In this document: positions 43,530-52,725 of the stretch, piece by piece
Layout of the letters: the number at the start of each line of letters is the position of its first letter
Position numbering within the stretch: the stretch's first letter is position 1
Assembly (NCBI GenBank): GCA_016790635.1
Contig: JAEUOR010000010.1
Span: 1-64,000, forward strand
Length of the DNA stretch: 64,000 nt
Direction: 5' to 3'
From: Burkholderiales bacterium
Lineage (GTDB): Bacteria > Pseudomonadota > Gammaproteobacteria > Burkholderiales > JAEUOS01
Program-made: the position numbers and the translations under genes
Notes under the pieces: generated by a model
Databases searched by the model: none
Seen by the model: only the letters and a program-made list of their open reading frames with translations
Told to the model about the DNA's origin: nothing

Positions 43530-44408
43530 TCATTGGGGTTTGCCGAACAGACCGGCGGGTCGCGCCAGCAGGAACACCAGCAGGATGGACAGCGCGGCGA
43601 CGTTCTTGAAGCCGGCGCCGAAGGTCACGATTGCCGCCGCCTGCGCCACACCCAGCATGATGCCACCGGCAAAGGCGCCGCCGGCCGAACCGAAACCGCC
43701 CAGGATCGCGGCGATGAAGCCGCTGATGGCAAAGGGCACGCCGACATTGAAGGCGGTGTACTGGGTCGGCGTGATGAGGATGCCCGCCACCGCGCCAAGC
43801 GCGGCGGAAAGCGCGAAGGAAAACCCCAGCATGCGCGCCACCGGAATGCCCTGCAGGGCCGCCGCTTCGCGGTTGATCGCGCAGGCGCGCATGGCGCGGC
43901 CGGTGCGGGTGCGCGCGAAGAAGAGGGCCAGCCCGGCGACCAGCAACAGCGAAATGAGCGCGATGCACAGCAGCTGCACGCTGATGGCGATACCGCCGAT
44001 CTTGAACGGCGGCGCTTCCGAGAAACCCGCGAAGGTGCGCGGCTGGTCGCCGGCAACGATGAGCGTGAAGCGCTCGATCACGATCTGGGCTGCAAGCGTG
44101 GCCAGGATCATCACGAACATGGTGGCGTTGCGCTGCCACAGCGGGCGCACGACCAGGCGCTCGATGGCGATGCCGGCCAGCGCGACGATGACGATGGCCA
44201 GGAGCGTGGCCAGCGGCAGGGGCAGTCCGGCGCGTGTGAGCAGGACGTGGGTCAGCATGCCGCCCAGCATCACGAACATGCCCTGGGCGAAGTTGACGAT
44301 GCCCGAGGCGTTGTAGATGACGCAAAAACCGATGCCGATCAGCCCGTAGATGCAGCCGGTGCCGATGCCTGAAACCAGGGTTTGCAGGACGAAGGTGGCG
44401 TCAGGCAC
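43530..44408 (-). CDS. livH: Branched-chain amino acid-type ABC permease LivH
   Basis: 292 residues from a GTG at 44408 that lies 8 bases inside the end of livG; longer readings run antisense through that gene. Eight or so hydrophobic helices and the block GIPVARMLGFSFALSAALGA mark LivH. In this operon the importer serves a hyu substrate rather than necessarily leucine, isoleucine or valine. Confidence 0.9.
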   Translation of the reverse strand: MPDATFVLQTLVSGIGTGCIYGLIGIGFCVIYNASGIVNFAQGMFVMLGGMLTHVLLTRAGLPLPLATLLAIVIVALAGIAIERLVVRPLWQRNATMFVMILATLAAQIVIERFTLIVAGDQPRTFAGFSEAPPFKIGGIAISVQLLCIALISLLLVAGLALFFARTRTGRAMRACAINREAAALQGIPVARMLGFSFALSAALGAVAGILITPTQYTAFNVGVPFAISGFIAAILGGFGSAGGAFAGGIMLGVAQAAAIVTFGAGFKNVAALSILLVFLLARPAGLFGKPQ

Positions 44409-45201
44409 GCGCGGCCTCCGCGACCATCGCGCCGGGGGCGAGGTCCACCCCGCCCAGGTAGGCTTCCAGCACTGCAGGGTCATTCTTCACTTCTTCGGGC
44501 CTGCCCTCGGCGATCTTGCGGCCGAAGTCCAACACGACGATCTTCCTGGCTACGCGCATCACCAGGCTCACGTCGTGCTCGATCAATAGCACGGTGACGC
44601 CGCGCGCGATGATGGCGCGGATGGTTTCGGCGAGATGTTCGGTCTCGATCGCATTCAGGCCCGCGGCGGGTTCATCCAGCAGGAGGAGGCGCGGGTTGGC
44701 GGCGAGCGCCCGCGCCACCTCCAGCAGGCGTTGCTGGCCGTAGGTGAGGGCGCCGGCCGGCAGGTCGGCACGTGCCTCCAACCCGACGAAGGCCAGCAGT
44801 TCGTGCGCCACCTGCGTGGCCTCGGCCAGTTCGCGCCTGGCGCGCGGCGTGCGCGCCAGCGCAGCCCACAGGCCGCCGCTTCCGCGCAGGTGGCAGCCGG
44901 CCTCGACGTTCTGTTGCGCGCTCAAATCCGGGAACAGCTGCACCAGCTGGAAGGTGCGCACCAGGCCGCGCGCGGCCACACGGTGCGGCGGCAGGCCGGT
45001 GATCGCCTGACCGTCGAATGTGATGTTGCCGGCGACTGGCGCCTGGAAACCGGAGATCAGGTTGAAGAGCGTGGTCTTGCCCGCGCCGTTCGGTCCGATG
45101 ATGGCGCTGACTTCGCCGGCTGCGATGGAAAAGCTCACGTTGTCCACCGCAGTCAGGCCGCCGAAGCGTTGCGTCACGCCTGAAACGCTCAGCAGGCTCA
45201 T
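44401..45201 (-). CDS. livG: ABC transporter ATP-binding protein LivG
   Basis: 266 residues from the ATG at 45201, overlapping the livM stop (ATGA). Walker A GPNGAGKTT at 36-44, signature LTYGQQRLLEVARAL, Walker B LLLLDEPAAGLN. The extended sequence after Walker B, HDVSLVMRVARKIVVLDFG, is typical of LivG. Confidence 0.93.
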   Translation of the reverse strand: MSLLSVSGVTQRFGGLTAVDNVSFSIAAGEVSAIIGPNGAGKTTLFNLISGFQAPVAGNITFDGQAITGLPPHRVAARGLVRTFQLVQLFPDLSAQQNVEAGCHLRGSGGLWAALARTPRARRELAEATQVAHELLAFVGLEARADLPAGALTYGQQRLLEVARALAANPRLLLLDEPAAGLNAIETEHLAETIRAIIARGVTVLLIEHDVSLVMRVARKIVVLDFGRKIAEGRPEEVKNDPAVLEAYLGGVDLAPGAMVAEAARA

Positions 45202-46199
45202 CGCGCTGCCCCGCCTGCGCTCGTGCGCTTGCCGGTTCCGCGCCACAACTGCGGCAGTGACGACAAACCCTTGGGCGCGTAGATCAGGATGACGATCAGC
45301 GCCGCGCCGTAGGCCAGGTCCTGGTAGTCCTTGAAGCCGCGAAAGGTCTCCGGCAGGAGGCTGATGATGAATGCCCCGATCAGGGGGCCATAGACCGTGC
45401 CGATGCCGCCCACGTAGAGCATCGTGAAGCCCAGCACCACCATGTGCAGACCGAACACCTCGGGGCTGACGAATCCGACGGTATGCGCGAACAGCGACCC
45501 GGCCAATGCCGCGTACACCGCCGCGATGACAAAGGCGATCAGCTTGTAGCGCGCAACGTCGATGCCCAGCGCACGTGCCGCGTCCTCGGAACCGGCGATC
45601 GCGGCCAGTGCGTGACCCATGCGCGAGTGCTTCAGGCGCGACGAGACCCAGATCGCCAGCACCAGCGCCACGATCAGCGCCGCCAGTTGCCAGCGCTCGG
45701 ATGGCAGTTCGCGGCCGAAGGCGCCCAGCGGCGGAATGGCCGCGATGCCGGTGTAGCCCATGGTGACACGGTCCCACTGCACGGCGATTTCCTGCACGAT
45801 CATGCCGAGTGCCAGGGTGGCCATGGCAAGGTAGTGGCCACGCAGGCGCAAGGTCGGGTAGCCGATCAACAGCGCCAGCAGCGCGGCTCCGGCTATCCCT
45901 ACGGGCATGGCTGCGAACACCGGCCAGTTGTAAGCGGTGGTGAGCACCGCCGAGGTGTAGCCGCCGATGGCCGCGAAGGCGTTTTGCCCGAACGACACCT
46001 GACCGGTATAGCCCATGAAGAAATTGAGCCCGGTGACGAAGATCGCGTAGAGCGCGGCGAACCAGAGCACCGTGACCAAGTACCCGCCGGCGATGAACGC
46101 GTAGCCCAATAGCGCCGCGGCGGCGGTCCAGCCGATCATGGCCACAGGGCTCGCGGCAGCGCGCTTATGCGGCGGCGAAGTAGTAGCGGGCGAGGTCAT
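45198..46199 (-). CDS. livM: Branched-chain amino acid-type ABC permease LivM
   Basis: 333 residues from the ATG at 46199, which overlaps livF by 35 bases. An internal ATG at 46139 (MIGWTAAAALLGYAF) would leave a 25-nt gap instead; neither has a clear ribosome site. LivM blocks: GYTGQVSFGQNAFAAIGGYT, LRGHYLAMATLALG and AGSEDAARALGIDV. Confidence 0.9.
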   Translation of the reverse strand: MTSPATTSPPHKRAAASPVAMIGWTAAAALLGYAFIAGGYLVTVLWFAALYAIFVTGLNFFMGYTGQVSFGQNAFAAIGGYTSAVLTTAYNWPVFAAMPVGIAGAALLALLIGYPTLRLRGHYLAMATLALGMIVQEIAVQWDRVTMGYTGIAAIPPLGAFGRELPSERWQLAALIVALVLAIWVSSRLKHSRMGHALAAIAGSEDAARALGIDVARYKLIAFVIAAVYAALAGSLFAHTVGFVSPEVFGLHMVVLGFTMLYVGGIGTVYGPLIGAFIISLLPETFRGFKDYQDLAYGAALIVILIYAPKGLSSLPQLWRGTGKRTSAGGAAR

Positions 46200-46884
46200 G
46201 CGGTGAAGCGATCTGGTCGGGGGTGACTTCGGCCACCACCCGACCGACGGAGAGGAGGTAGGCGCGCTTCGCCAGCTTGAGCGCCAGCGGGGCGCGCTGC
46301 TCCACCAGGAGGATGGGCAGGCCGCCCCGATTGAGGTCCCCGAGGGTCTCGAGGATCTCGGCGGCGAGCCTGGGGGCCAGGCCCAGGGACGGTTCGTCGA
46401 GCAGGAGCAAGCGCGGTCCGGCCATCATGGCGCGACCGATGGCGAGCATCTGTTGCTCTCCACCGGAGAGCGAGCCCGCCAGCTGGGTCTGGCGGTCCTT
46501 GAGGCGCGGAAAGAGGGCGAACACGCGTTCCAGGCGGGCGGCGATCTCCCCCGCCCGGTTGCCCAGCAGATAGGCGCCAAGGTCGAGGTTCTCGCGCACT
46601 GTCATGGGTCCGAACACGCCGCGTCCTTCGGGTACCAGGATCACGCCTTGTTGCGTCACGGCACGCGCGTCGTTGCGCGCCAGCGGGGCGCCCTCGAAGA
46701 GCACGCGGCCGCTGCCGGCGGTCAAGCCCATGATGGCGCGCAGCAGGGTGGACTTGCCGGCGCCGTTGGGACCCAGCACGGCAACCAGCTCGCCGCGCCC
46801 GAGGGTCAGGTCTACCGGGTGCAGGGCGCAGACGTTGCCGTAGCGCGCCGACAGGCCCTGTACTTCGAGAACCGCTTCGCTCAT
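46165..46884 (-). CDS. livF: ABC transporter ATP-binding protein LivF
   Basis: 239 residues from the ATG at 46884; a GTG two codons upstream is the alternative. Walker A GPNGAGKST at 38-46, signature LSGGEQQMLAIGRAM, Walker B LLLLDEPSLGLAP. EGRGVFGPMTVRENLDLGAY is the LivF-type Q-loop region. Confidence 0.93.
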   Translation of the reverse strand: MSEAVLEVQGLSARYGNVCALHPVDLTLGRGELVAVLGPNGAGKSTLLRAIMGLTAGSGRVLFEGAPLARNDARAVTQQGVILVPEGRGVFGPMTVRENLDLGAYLLGNRAGEIAARLERVFALFPRLKDRQTQLAGSLSGGEQQMLAIGRAMMAGPRLLLLDEPSLGLAPRLAAEILETLGDLNRGGLPILLVEQRAPLALKLAKRAYLLSVGRVVAEVTPDQIASPHDLARYYFAAA

Positions 46885-46932
46885 CGCCACGTCGGGGCGT
46901 TCATGCCGGCACGAGAGCGCTCTTGCAGCGCT

Positions 46933-48060
46933 TCACTTGACGATGCGCACGCGGCCGTTCTGGATGGTGGCCAGGGCAAACGGGTTTTGCGTGATGCCCT
47001 GGTGCACCGTGGGCGAGAAGTTGTAGACGCCTGTGGTGCCCTGGAAGCCGGTGATGGTCTCCAGCGCGTCGCGCACTTTGGCGCCCTCGAAGGAATTCGC
47101 CTTCTGGATGGCCGCGACGGTGAGCATGACGGCGTCCCAGCCGCGACCGGCCCAGTTGGGGTCACGGTCGCCATGTTTGGCTTTCCAGGGACCCAGGAAG
47201 TCGGTGATCGCCTTCTTGAGCGCTCCTTCGGGCAGGGCATCGACCACCTGCGATGGCGCGGCGACGAAGAAGAACTTGTCGCCCAGCACTTCTGCGACCG
47301 GACGGAACACCGCAAGGTCCTCGATGGACGTCAGCATCAGTGTGGGCAGGCCCAGTTGCCGGATGTTCCTGGCCGCCGTGAGCGTGGTGCCGCCGATGCC
47401 GATCTTGAGGATGGCCCCGGCGCCGGCTGCGTTCATCTTGCCGATCTGCACCGACATGTCGGCGTCGTCCTGCTTGTACTGATCCACGCCGGCCAGGGTC
47501 AGCCCGTAGTTGGCGACTGATTTCTCGGCCACCGTCTTTTGCAGGTTGGCATACGGCGTCGGGTCGTGCAGTACGCCGATGCGCTTGATCTGCGTGTGGT
47601 CCTTCAGGTATTCGAGGCGCTTTTCCACCTCGAAGCGCGCCAGCGGCAGCGTCGAGAAGGCCCACTTCAGGTGCTCTTCGTTCTGCGGCAGGATCGAGCA
47701 CAGCATCATCGGAATCCCGGCGCGCGCCACCATGCCTGCGGCGGCAAGGTTGCCTGCCGAGACGCAGCCCGACAAAAAGGCGTCGACCTTGTCGGAGGAC
47801 ATCATCTTGCGGTACACGGTCACCGCCTCCTGCGGCTCCGAGCGGTTGTCTTCAACCACCACTTCGAGCCTGCGGCCATTGACGCCGCCGCGCGCGTTGA
47901 CCGCCTCCACGGCGATGCGCACCCCGTCGGTCCAGGCGCGGTCGACGGTGGCCGCGTAGCCGGTGAGGCCCGCGGAAATGCCGATCTTGTAGGTCTGTGC
48001 CGCCGTTCCGGCGGACAGCAATGCGAGGCTCAAGGCGGCCAGCTTGGTCAGGTTGCGCAT
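46933..48060 (-). CDS. livK: Liv-type periplasmic binding protein
   Basis: 375 residues; AAGGAG is 7 bases before the ATG. Signal peptide about 1-21 (GTAAQ). The type I fold is shown by YKIGISAGLTGYAATVDRAW and EDNRSEPQEAVTVYRKMM. It lies between hyuB and livF and gives the importer its specificity, which may be for a hydantoin-like or pyroglutamate-like compound. Confidence 0.9.
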   Translation of the reverse strand: MRNLTKLAALSLALLSAGTAAQTYKIGISAGLTGYAATVDRAWTDGVRIAVEAVNARGGVNGRRLEVVVEDNRSEPQEAVTVYRKMMSSDKVDAFLSGCVSAGNLAAAGMVARAGIPMMLCSILPQNEEHLKWAFSTLPLARFEVEKRLEYLKDHTQIKRIGVLHDPTPYANLQKTVAEKSVANYGLTLAGVDQYKQDDADMSVQIGKMNAAGAGAILKIGIGGTTLTAARNIRQLGLPTLMLTSIEDLAVFRPVAEVLGDKFFFVAAPSQVVDALPEGALKKAITDFLGPWKAKHGDRDPNWAGRGWDAVMLTVAAIQKANSFEGAKVRDALETITGFQGTTGVYNFSPTVHQGITQNPFALATIQNGRVRIVK

Positions 48061-48095
48061 TTCTTGTCTCCTTGGTTGTGCTGCGTTTGATTGCT

Positions 48096-49658
48096 TCAGT
48101 CAGCCGGCGGTCCGTAGCCGCCGCCGCCGGGGGTTTCCAGTACGACGACATCGTCGGGATTGAGGGTGAGCTTGCGCGCTTCGGACACGTCGCGCCCGTT
48201 GACTCGGAAGTGCCCGCCCGCGCCGGGCATGCCGCCGCCCAGGCCTTCGGGGCCTTCTCCCAGGCGGCTCGGCACGGCGTTGAGCGTCCACGGCGATGCG
48301 GTGCGCAGGTGGAACTGGATCACCTGGCCGTCGCCGCCCGGGGTGCGCCCGGCGCCGCCGCTGCCCAGGCGCAGTTCCTTGCGGTCGAACACGATCGGCA
48401 TGGCCGCCTCGAGGATCTCCACGGGCACCGCGGCCACTCCGGTCGGATAGCAGGTGGCCGAGGGGCCGGGCTTGGTGAGCCGTGCGCCCATGCCGCCGGA
48501 GTAGTTGAACATCGACGAGGTGAAGGCGCTGCCGTCGTCGCGCTTGCCTTGCACCTGCATGGTCCACACCGCGCCGGCGCCTTCGGCCAGCACCCGCTCG
48601 GGCATCACGTGATACAGGGCCTTCAGGATCGGCATCGAGACGTACATGCCCACCACGTGGCGCGCGTTGACTGGCACCGGGTATTCGCAGTTGACGATCG
48701 AACCTTTGGGCGCGGTGACCACGATGGGCGCGAGCGAACCATGGTTGTTGGGCAGTTCCGGATTGAGGCAGCTGCGGATGGCGAAGGTCGAATAGGCGTG
48801 GGTGTAGTTCATGACCACGTTGATGCCGGCACTCGATGCGCCCGAGCTGCCGGCAAAGTCGATCCTGACTTCGCCTCGGTCCGTGTCGATGGTCACTGCC
48901 GACTTGAGCGTGATGATCTCGCCGCCCGGCACGTCGAAGCTCGATTCGCCGTGGTAGGTGCCTGCCTTCAACTTGCGGATCGCGCTGCGCGTGGCTTCCT
49001 CGGAGCGGCGGATGATCTCGTCGGACAGCGCCTCGATGTCGGCCAGGCCGTAGCGTTCGCACATCGCCAGCAGGCGCTCGCCGCCGGCGGCGCCGGAGGA
49101 CACCTGCGCGGCCAGGTCGCCGAACACGTGGTCGGGCGTGCGTACGTTGCGCCGGATGATCTCGTGCAGCGTCGCGTTGGGCACGCCGGCCTCGAAGAAC
49201 TTGAGCGGGGGTATCCACAGCCCTTCCTCGTGGATGTCGCGCGCGCCGGCGCCGATCCCGTAGCCGCCAATGTCGGTGTGGTGGATGGTCGAGCCCACGT
49301 AGCCGATCAGGCGTGCACCGTTGAAGATGGGTGTCAAGAGGGTGATGTCGAAAAAATGCCCGGCCGAGAGCCAGGGGTCGTTGGTGATGACCACATCCCC
49401 GGGCACGAGCTTGCCGGCGAAGAGGCCATGCAGGTGCCCGCCGGCGGCCGCCAGCGAATTGATGTGCCCGGGCGTCCCGGTATTGGCCTGGGCGACCATG
49501 CGGCCGCGCGCGTCGAACAGCGCCGACGCCAGGTCTCCGGCCTCGCGCACGATGGGCGAGAAGGCGATGCGCTGCAGGGCCTTGGCCTGTTCGCTGACGA
49601 TGCCGATCAGGTTCGACCAGAGGATCTCGAGTTCGATGCCGTCGAGAGGCTTGCTCAT
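48096..49658 (-). CDS. hyuB: Hydantoinase/oxoprolinase subunit B, copy 2
   Basis: 520 residues from the ATG at 49658 (MSKPLDGIELEILW), overlapping the hyuA stop by 4 bases. HyuB blocks: LQRIAFSPIVREAGDLASAL, ITNDPWLSAGHFFDIT, and end ETPGGGGYGPP. Copy 1 at 29265 differs considerably, so the two pairs are older paralogues with probably different substrates. Confidence 0.92.
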   Translation of the reverse strand: MSKPLDGIELEILWSNLIGIVSEQAKALQRIAFSPIVREAGDLASALFDARGRMVAQANTGTPGHINSLAAAGGHLHGLFAGKLVPGDVVITNDPWLSAGHFFDITLLTPIFNGARLIGYVGSTIHHTDIGGYGIGAGARDIHEEGLWIPPLKFFEAGVPNATLHEIIRRNVRTPDHVFGDLAAQVSSGAAGGERLLAMCERYGLADIEALSDEIIRRSEEATRSAIRKLKAGTYHGESSFDVPGGEIITLKSAVTIDTDRGEVRIDFAGSSGASSAGINVVMNYTHAYSTFAIRSCLNPELPNNHGSLAPIVVTAPKGSIVNCEYPVPVNARHVVGMYVSMPILKALYHVMPERVLAEGAGAVWTMQVQGKRDDGSAFTSSMFNYSGGMGARLTKPGPSATCYPTGVAAVPVEILEAAMPIVFDRKELRLGSGGAGRTPGGDGQVIQFHLRTASPWTLNAVPSRLGEGPEGLGGGMPGAGGHFRVNGRDVSEARKLTLNPDDVVVLETPGGGGYGPPAD

Positions 49659-51733
49659 GATCCGTTCTCCTTGGTCGCCACCACGCATCCCAGGCGGTCG
49701 ATGGTGGCCCGCCAGCCGGGCGGGATGACGAGTGTGGTTTCGCGCTCCTCGATGATGGCCGGACCGGGGAAGGATTGCCCGGCCGCCAGCGTCGTACGCC
49801 CGTACACGGGTACCGGTTGGTCATCCTGCCACAGGTGCACCGGCCGCACCCGCTTGGGCGCACCCGGCGCGGTCGCGAGGGACGCGGCGGGGTGGAACGG
49901 CACCTGCGGCCCGCGCACCGTCAGGCGCCAGCTGACGATCTCCACAGGAACGTGCGAGGGGTTGAAGCCGTATTGCGCCAGGTAGGCGCGTTCGAACACG
50001 GCGCGGATGGCAGCGCTGTCGCGCGTTTGGCGCGGGTCGAAGTCGAAGGACACGCCGACCTCGTTTTGCTGGCCGAAATAGCGCAGGTCGGCGCCGAAGG
50101 TCATGCTCACGTCACCGCGCGCCACGCCGGCGTTGGCCAGCGCGCTGGACCCTTCGTCGGCCATCTCGCCGATCAAGTGTTCGGTACGCGTCCAGTCGAC
50201 CGATTCGAGCAGGCCCAGGGCACTGCGCACGAGGTCCAGGCGTACCGGGGTGACCAGCGTACCGAAGGCGGACAGCACGCTCGCCTGCGGGGGAAAGATC
50301 ACCGCGGTGGACTGCAGCAGTGCGCCGACTTCGCACGCATGCACCGGCCCGGCGCCGCCAAAGGCGAACAGCGGCAGGCCGCGGTAGTCGACACCGCGGT
50401 CGGTGGCGTGCGCGCGGGTCGCCGCGGCCATCGCCTCGGCAACGATACGAAAGATGCCGCGCGCGGTCTGGTTCACGCCGGTGCCGAGCTTATTGCCTAC
50501 GCGGCCGGTCGCGGCGCGTGCGGCGGCCAAGTCCAGCTTCATCTCGCCGCCCAGGAAGTTGTCGGCGTCGATCAGGCCCAGCACCAGGTCGGCGTCGGTG
50601 ACGGTGGGCTGCGATCCGCCGCGGCCGTAGCAGGCCGGGCCGGGTTCGGCACCGGCCGACTGCGGGCCGACTTTCAGGAGCCCCAGGTCGTCGACGTGCG
50701 CGATGCTGCCGCCGCCGGCGCCGATCTCGATCATGTCGATCGAAGGGATGGTCACCGGCATGCCGCTGCCTTCCTTGAAGCGGTACTTGCGGTCGGCTTC
50801 GAAGAGGCCCGTGACCAGGGGTTTCCGGTCCTCGATCAGGCAGGCCTTGGCGGTGGTGCCGCCCATGTCGAAGGACATCATCCGGTCAAGCCCCAGCATC
50901 TCGGCATAGTGGCTGGCGGCGAGCGCCCCGGCGGCCGGGCCGCTCTCGATCATGCGCACCGGGTTGCGACCGGCCACCTCGACGCCGATGATGCCGCCGG
51001 AGGAAAGCATGATAAGCGGCTCGTTGGCGAACTTTTCCTCACGCAGCCGCACTGCCAGCGCCCGCAGGTAGGGCAGCGAGATCGGCATGGTGTAGGCGTT
51101 GATCACGGTCGTGGACGCGCGCGGGTATTCGCGCACCTGCGGCGCCACGTCCGAGGACAGCGAGACAAATAGCTCCGGCGCGACTTCGCGCAGGATGGCA
51201 GCCACGGCGCGCTCGTTGGCGGGGTTTGCGTAGCTGTTCAAAAAGCAGATCGCGAGCGAGCGCACGCGCAATTCGGCCAGGCGCCGCGCCAGGTCGACGA
51301 TGGCGGCGCGCTCCGGCGCCTTCAGCACCGTGCCGTCGGCCAGCGTGCGCTCGTCGACGCCATAGGTGAGTTCGCGCGGCACCAGGGGTGGCGCGAACTC
51401 GATCTGCGGGTCGTACATCTCGTAGCGATGCTCGTTGCGGATCGACAGGACGTCGCGAAAGCCCTCGGTCACCAGCATGGCGGTGACCTCTCCCTTGCGC
51501 TCGATGAGCGAGTTGGTGACCACGGTGGTCGCATGCACCACCACGCCATTGACGTCCGACGGTCCGATGCCGGCCTTGCCGAGCACCGCGTGGACCCCTG
51601 CGAAAAAGCCCTCGAGCAGATTGCGCGGCGTGGTCAGCGTCTTGTCGACCACCAGGGCGCCGTTGGAGGCGCGCAGCACGATGTCGGTGAACGTGCCGCC
51701 GATGTCGACGGCCAGCGAATAGACAGGTTTCAA
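49655..51733 (-). CDS. hyuA: Hydantoinase/oxoprolinase subunit A, copy 2 (TTG start)
   Basis: 692 residues. The only sensible start is a TTG at 51733 with GGAG 6 bases upstream; the frame read beyond it runs antisense to the sense of iclR. The start overlaps the iclR stop (TTGA). Motifs: AVDIGGTFTDIV at 8-19, VVHATTVVTNSLIERKG, FDMGGTTAKACLIE, PACYGRGG. It would open a cyclic amide with ATP together with the next gene product. Confidence 0.9.
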   Translation of the reverse strand: MKPVYSLAVDIGGTFTDIVLRASNGALVVDKTLTTPRNLLEGFFAGVHAVLGKAGIGPSDVNGVVVHATTVVTNSLIERKGEVTAMLVTEGFRDVLSIRNEHRYEMYDPQIEFAPPLVPRELTYGVDERTLADGTVLKAPERAAIVDLARRLAELRVRSLAICFLNSYANPANERAVAAILREVAPELFVSLSSDVAPQVREYPRASTTVINAYTMPISLPYLRALAVRLREEKFANEPLIMLSSGGIIGVEVAGRNPVRMIESGPAAGALAASHYAEMLGLDRMMSFDMGGTTAKACLIEDRKPLVTGLFEADRKYRFKEGSGMPVTIPSIDMIEIGAGGGSIAHVDDLGLLKVGPQSAGAEPGPACYGRGGSQPTVTDADLVLGLIDADNFLGGEMKLDLAAARAATGRVGNKLGTGVNQTARGIFRIVAEAMAAATRAHATDRGVDYRGLPLFAFGGAGPVHACEVGALLQSTAVIFPPQASVLSAFGTLVTPVRLDLVRSALGLLESVDWTRTEHLIGEMADEGSSALANAGVARGDVSMTFGADLRYFGQQNEVGVSFDFDPRQTRDSAAIRAVFERAYLAQYGFNPSHVPVEIVSWRLTVRGPQVPFHPAASLATAPGAPKRVRPVHLWQDDQPVPVYGRTTLAAGQSFPGPAIIEERETTLVIPPGWRATIDRLGCVVATKENGS

Positions 51734-52548
51734 GCGGGACTCCAGCCCAGTTGCCGGGAGATGCGTGCGGCGGCGCCGGTGACCTGCGCGAGTTGCGCGG
51801 CCGCCGGCCGCGGCCCGATGAATTGCGTGGACCCGACGATGGCAATCGCCCCGGCAAAGCCGCCACGGTGATCGAACACAGGCGCAGCCAGAGCATTCAT
51901 GCCGAACACGACCTCGTTCGCAGCGGTGGCCCAACCCTGACGCTGCACCGCAGTGACCTGTTTCCTGAGCTGCCCGGCGCTCTTGACCGAGTCCGGGCTC
52001 AAGGCCGCAAGCGGCCCGGCAAGGCAACGTTCCAGCACCGTCGCGGGCCCGAACGCCAGCGCCACCTTGCCATGCGCGCTGCAATGCAGTGACATCTGCG
52101 TTCCGGGCCGGATGCCGAACTCCACCACCGAATGTCCCTGCACCAGATCGAGCACCACCACCTTGCCTTCCGCCAGCGTGGAAAGCGTGACGGCCTGCCC
52201 GGTCTCGTCGCGCAGGCGCACCATTTCACTGCGTGCTGCGGCCAGCACGCCAAACCGGTCGCGCAGCCGCTCGCCCAGCTGGAACAGCTTGACCCCGGGC
52301 TCGTAGCGCTGGGTTAGCGGGTCCTGGCGCACGAACTCGCGATTGGCCAGGGTGCGCAGATGGCGGTGGATGGTGGCCTTGGACGTCGCGAACCGCTGTG
52401 CCAGTTCGGTCACGCCGCAGGGTCCCGGCTCCTGGGTGAGGAACTCGAGCAGGCGCAGGGTGAGGTCGGCGGTTTCACGCGAACGCTCGGTCAGCGCGGC
52501 GTGGCGCTGCCTTGCGCGTGAAGCGATAACCCCTGACCTGACGACCAA
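51730..52548 (-). CDS. IclR-family regulator of the hyu-liv operon (TTG start)
   Basis: 272 residues from a TTG at 52548 with GGGAG 6 bases upstream; no in-frame ATG or GTG stands before the helix-turn-helix. The winged HTH is at about 27-85 (TLRLLEFLTQ, VTELAQRFATSKATIHRHLR). The effector domain follows with MSLHCSAHGKVALAF and AAPVFDHRGGFAGAIAIVG. As first gene of the operon it is likely self-regulating and responds to the imported compound. Confidence 0.9.
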   Translation of the reverse strand: MVVRSGVIASRARQRHAALTERSRETADLTLRLLEFLTQEPGPCGVTELAQRFATSKATIHRHLRTLANREFVRQDPLTQRYEPGVKLFQLGERLRDRFGVLAAARSEMVRLRDETGQAVTLSTLAEGKVVVLDLVQGHSVVEFGIRPGTQMSLHCSAHGKVALAFGPATVLERCLAGPLAALSPDSVKSAGQLRKQVTAVQRQGWATAANEVVFGMNALAAPVFDHRGGFAGAIAIVGSTQFIGPRPAAAQLAQVTGAAARISRQLGWSPA

Positions 52549-52584
52549 TTCCGTCTCCCGCAGCGCCCACGGTTTTGATTGATT

Positions 52585-52617
52585 GTTCCGTTTAACGAAA
52601 CAATGTTTTGTTTAACG
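52585..52617. promoter_or_regulatory. Candidate IclR operator
   Basis: GTTCCGTTTAACGAAAC (52585-52601) is a 17-base inverted repeat with one mismatch between arms. The half-site TTTAACG recurs at 52611-52617, exactly 20 bases after the first at 52591-52597, about two helical turns. It stands 37 nt upstream of the iclR start and upstream of the divergent methyltransferase gene. Confidence 0.6.
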
Positions 52618-52725
52618 TACCATCGGGATAGACACAAGTCAAGATCCCGCGTCGCACCGCGCTGGCAGCGGGTCGGTGTAGCATGCGATGCGCCGCGCGT
52701 GCGGCAGCCCTTCACTGTTTGGTTC

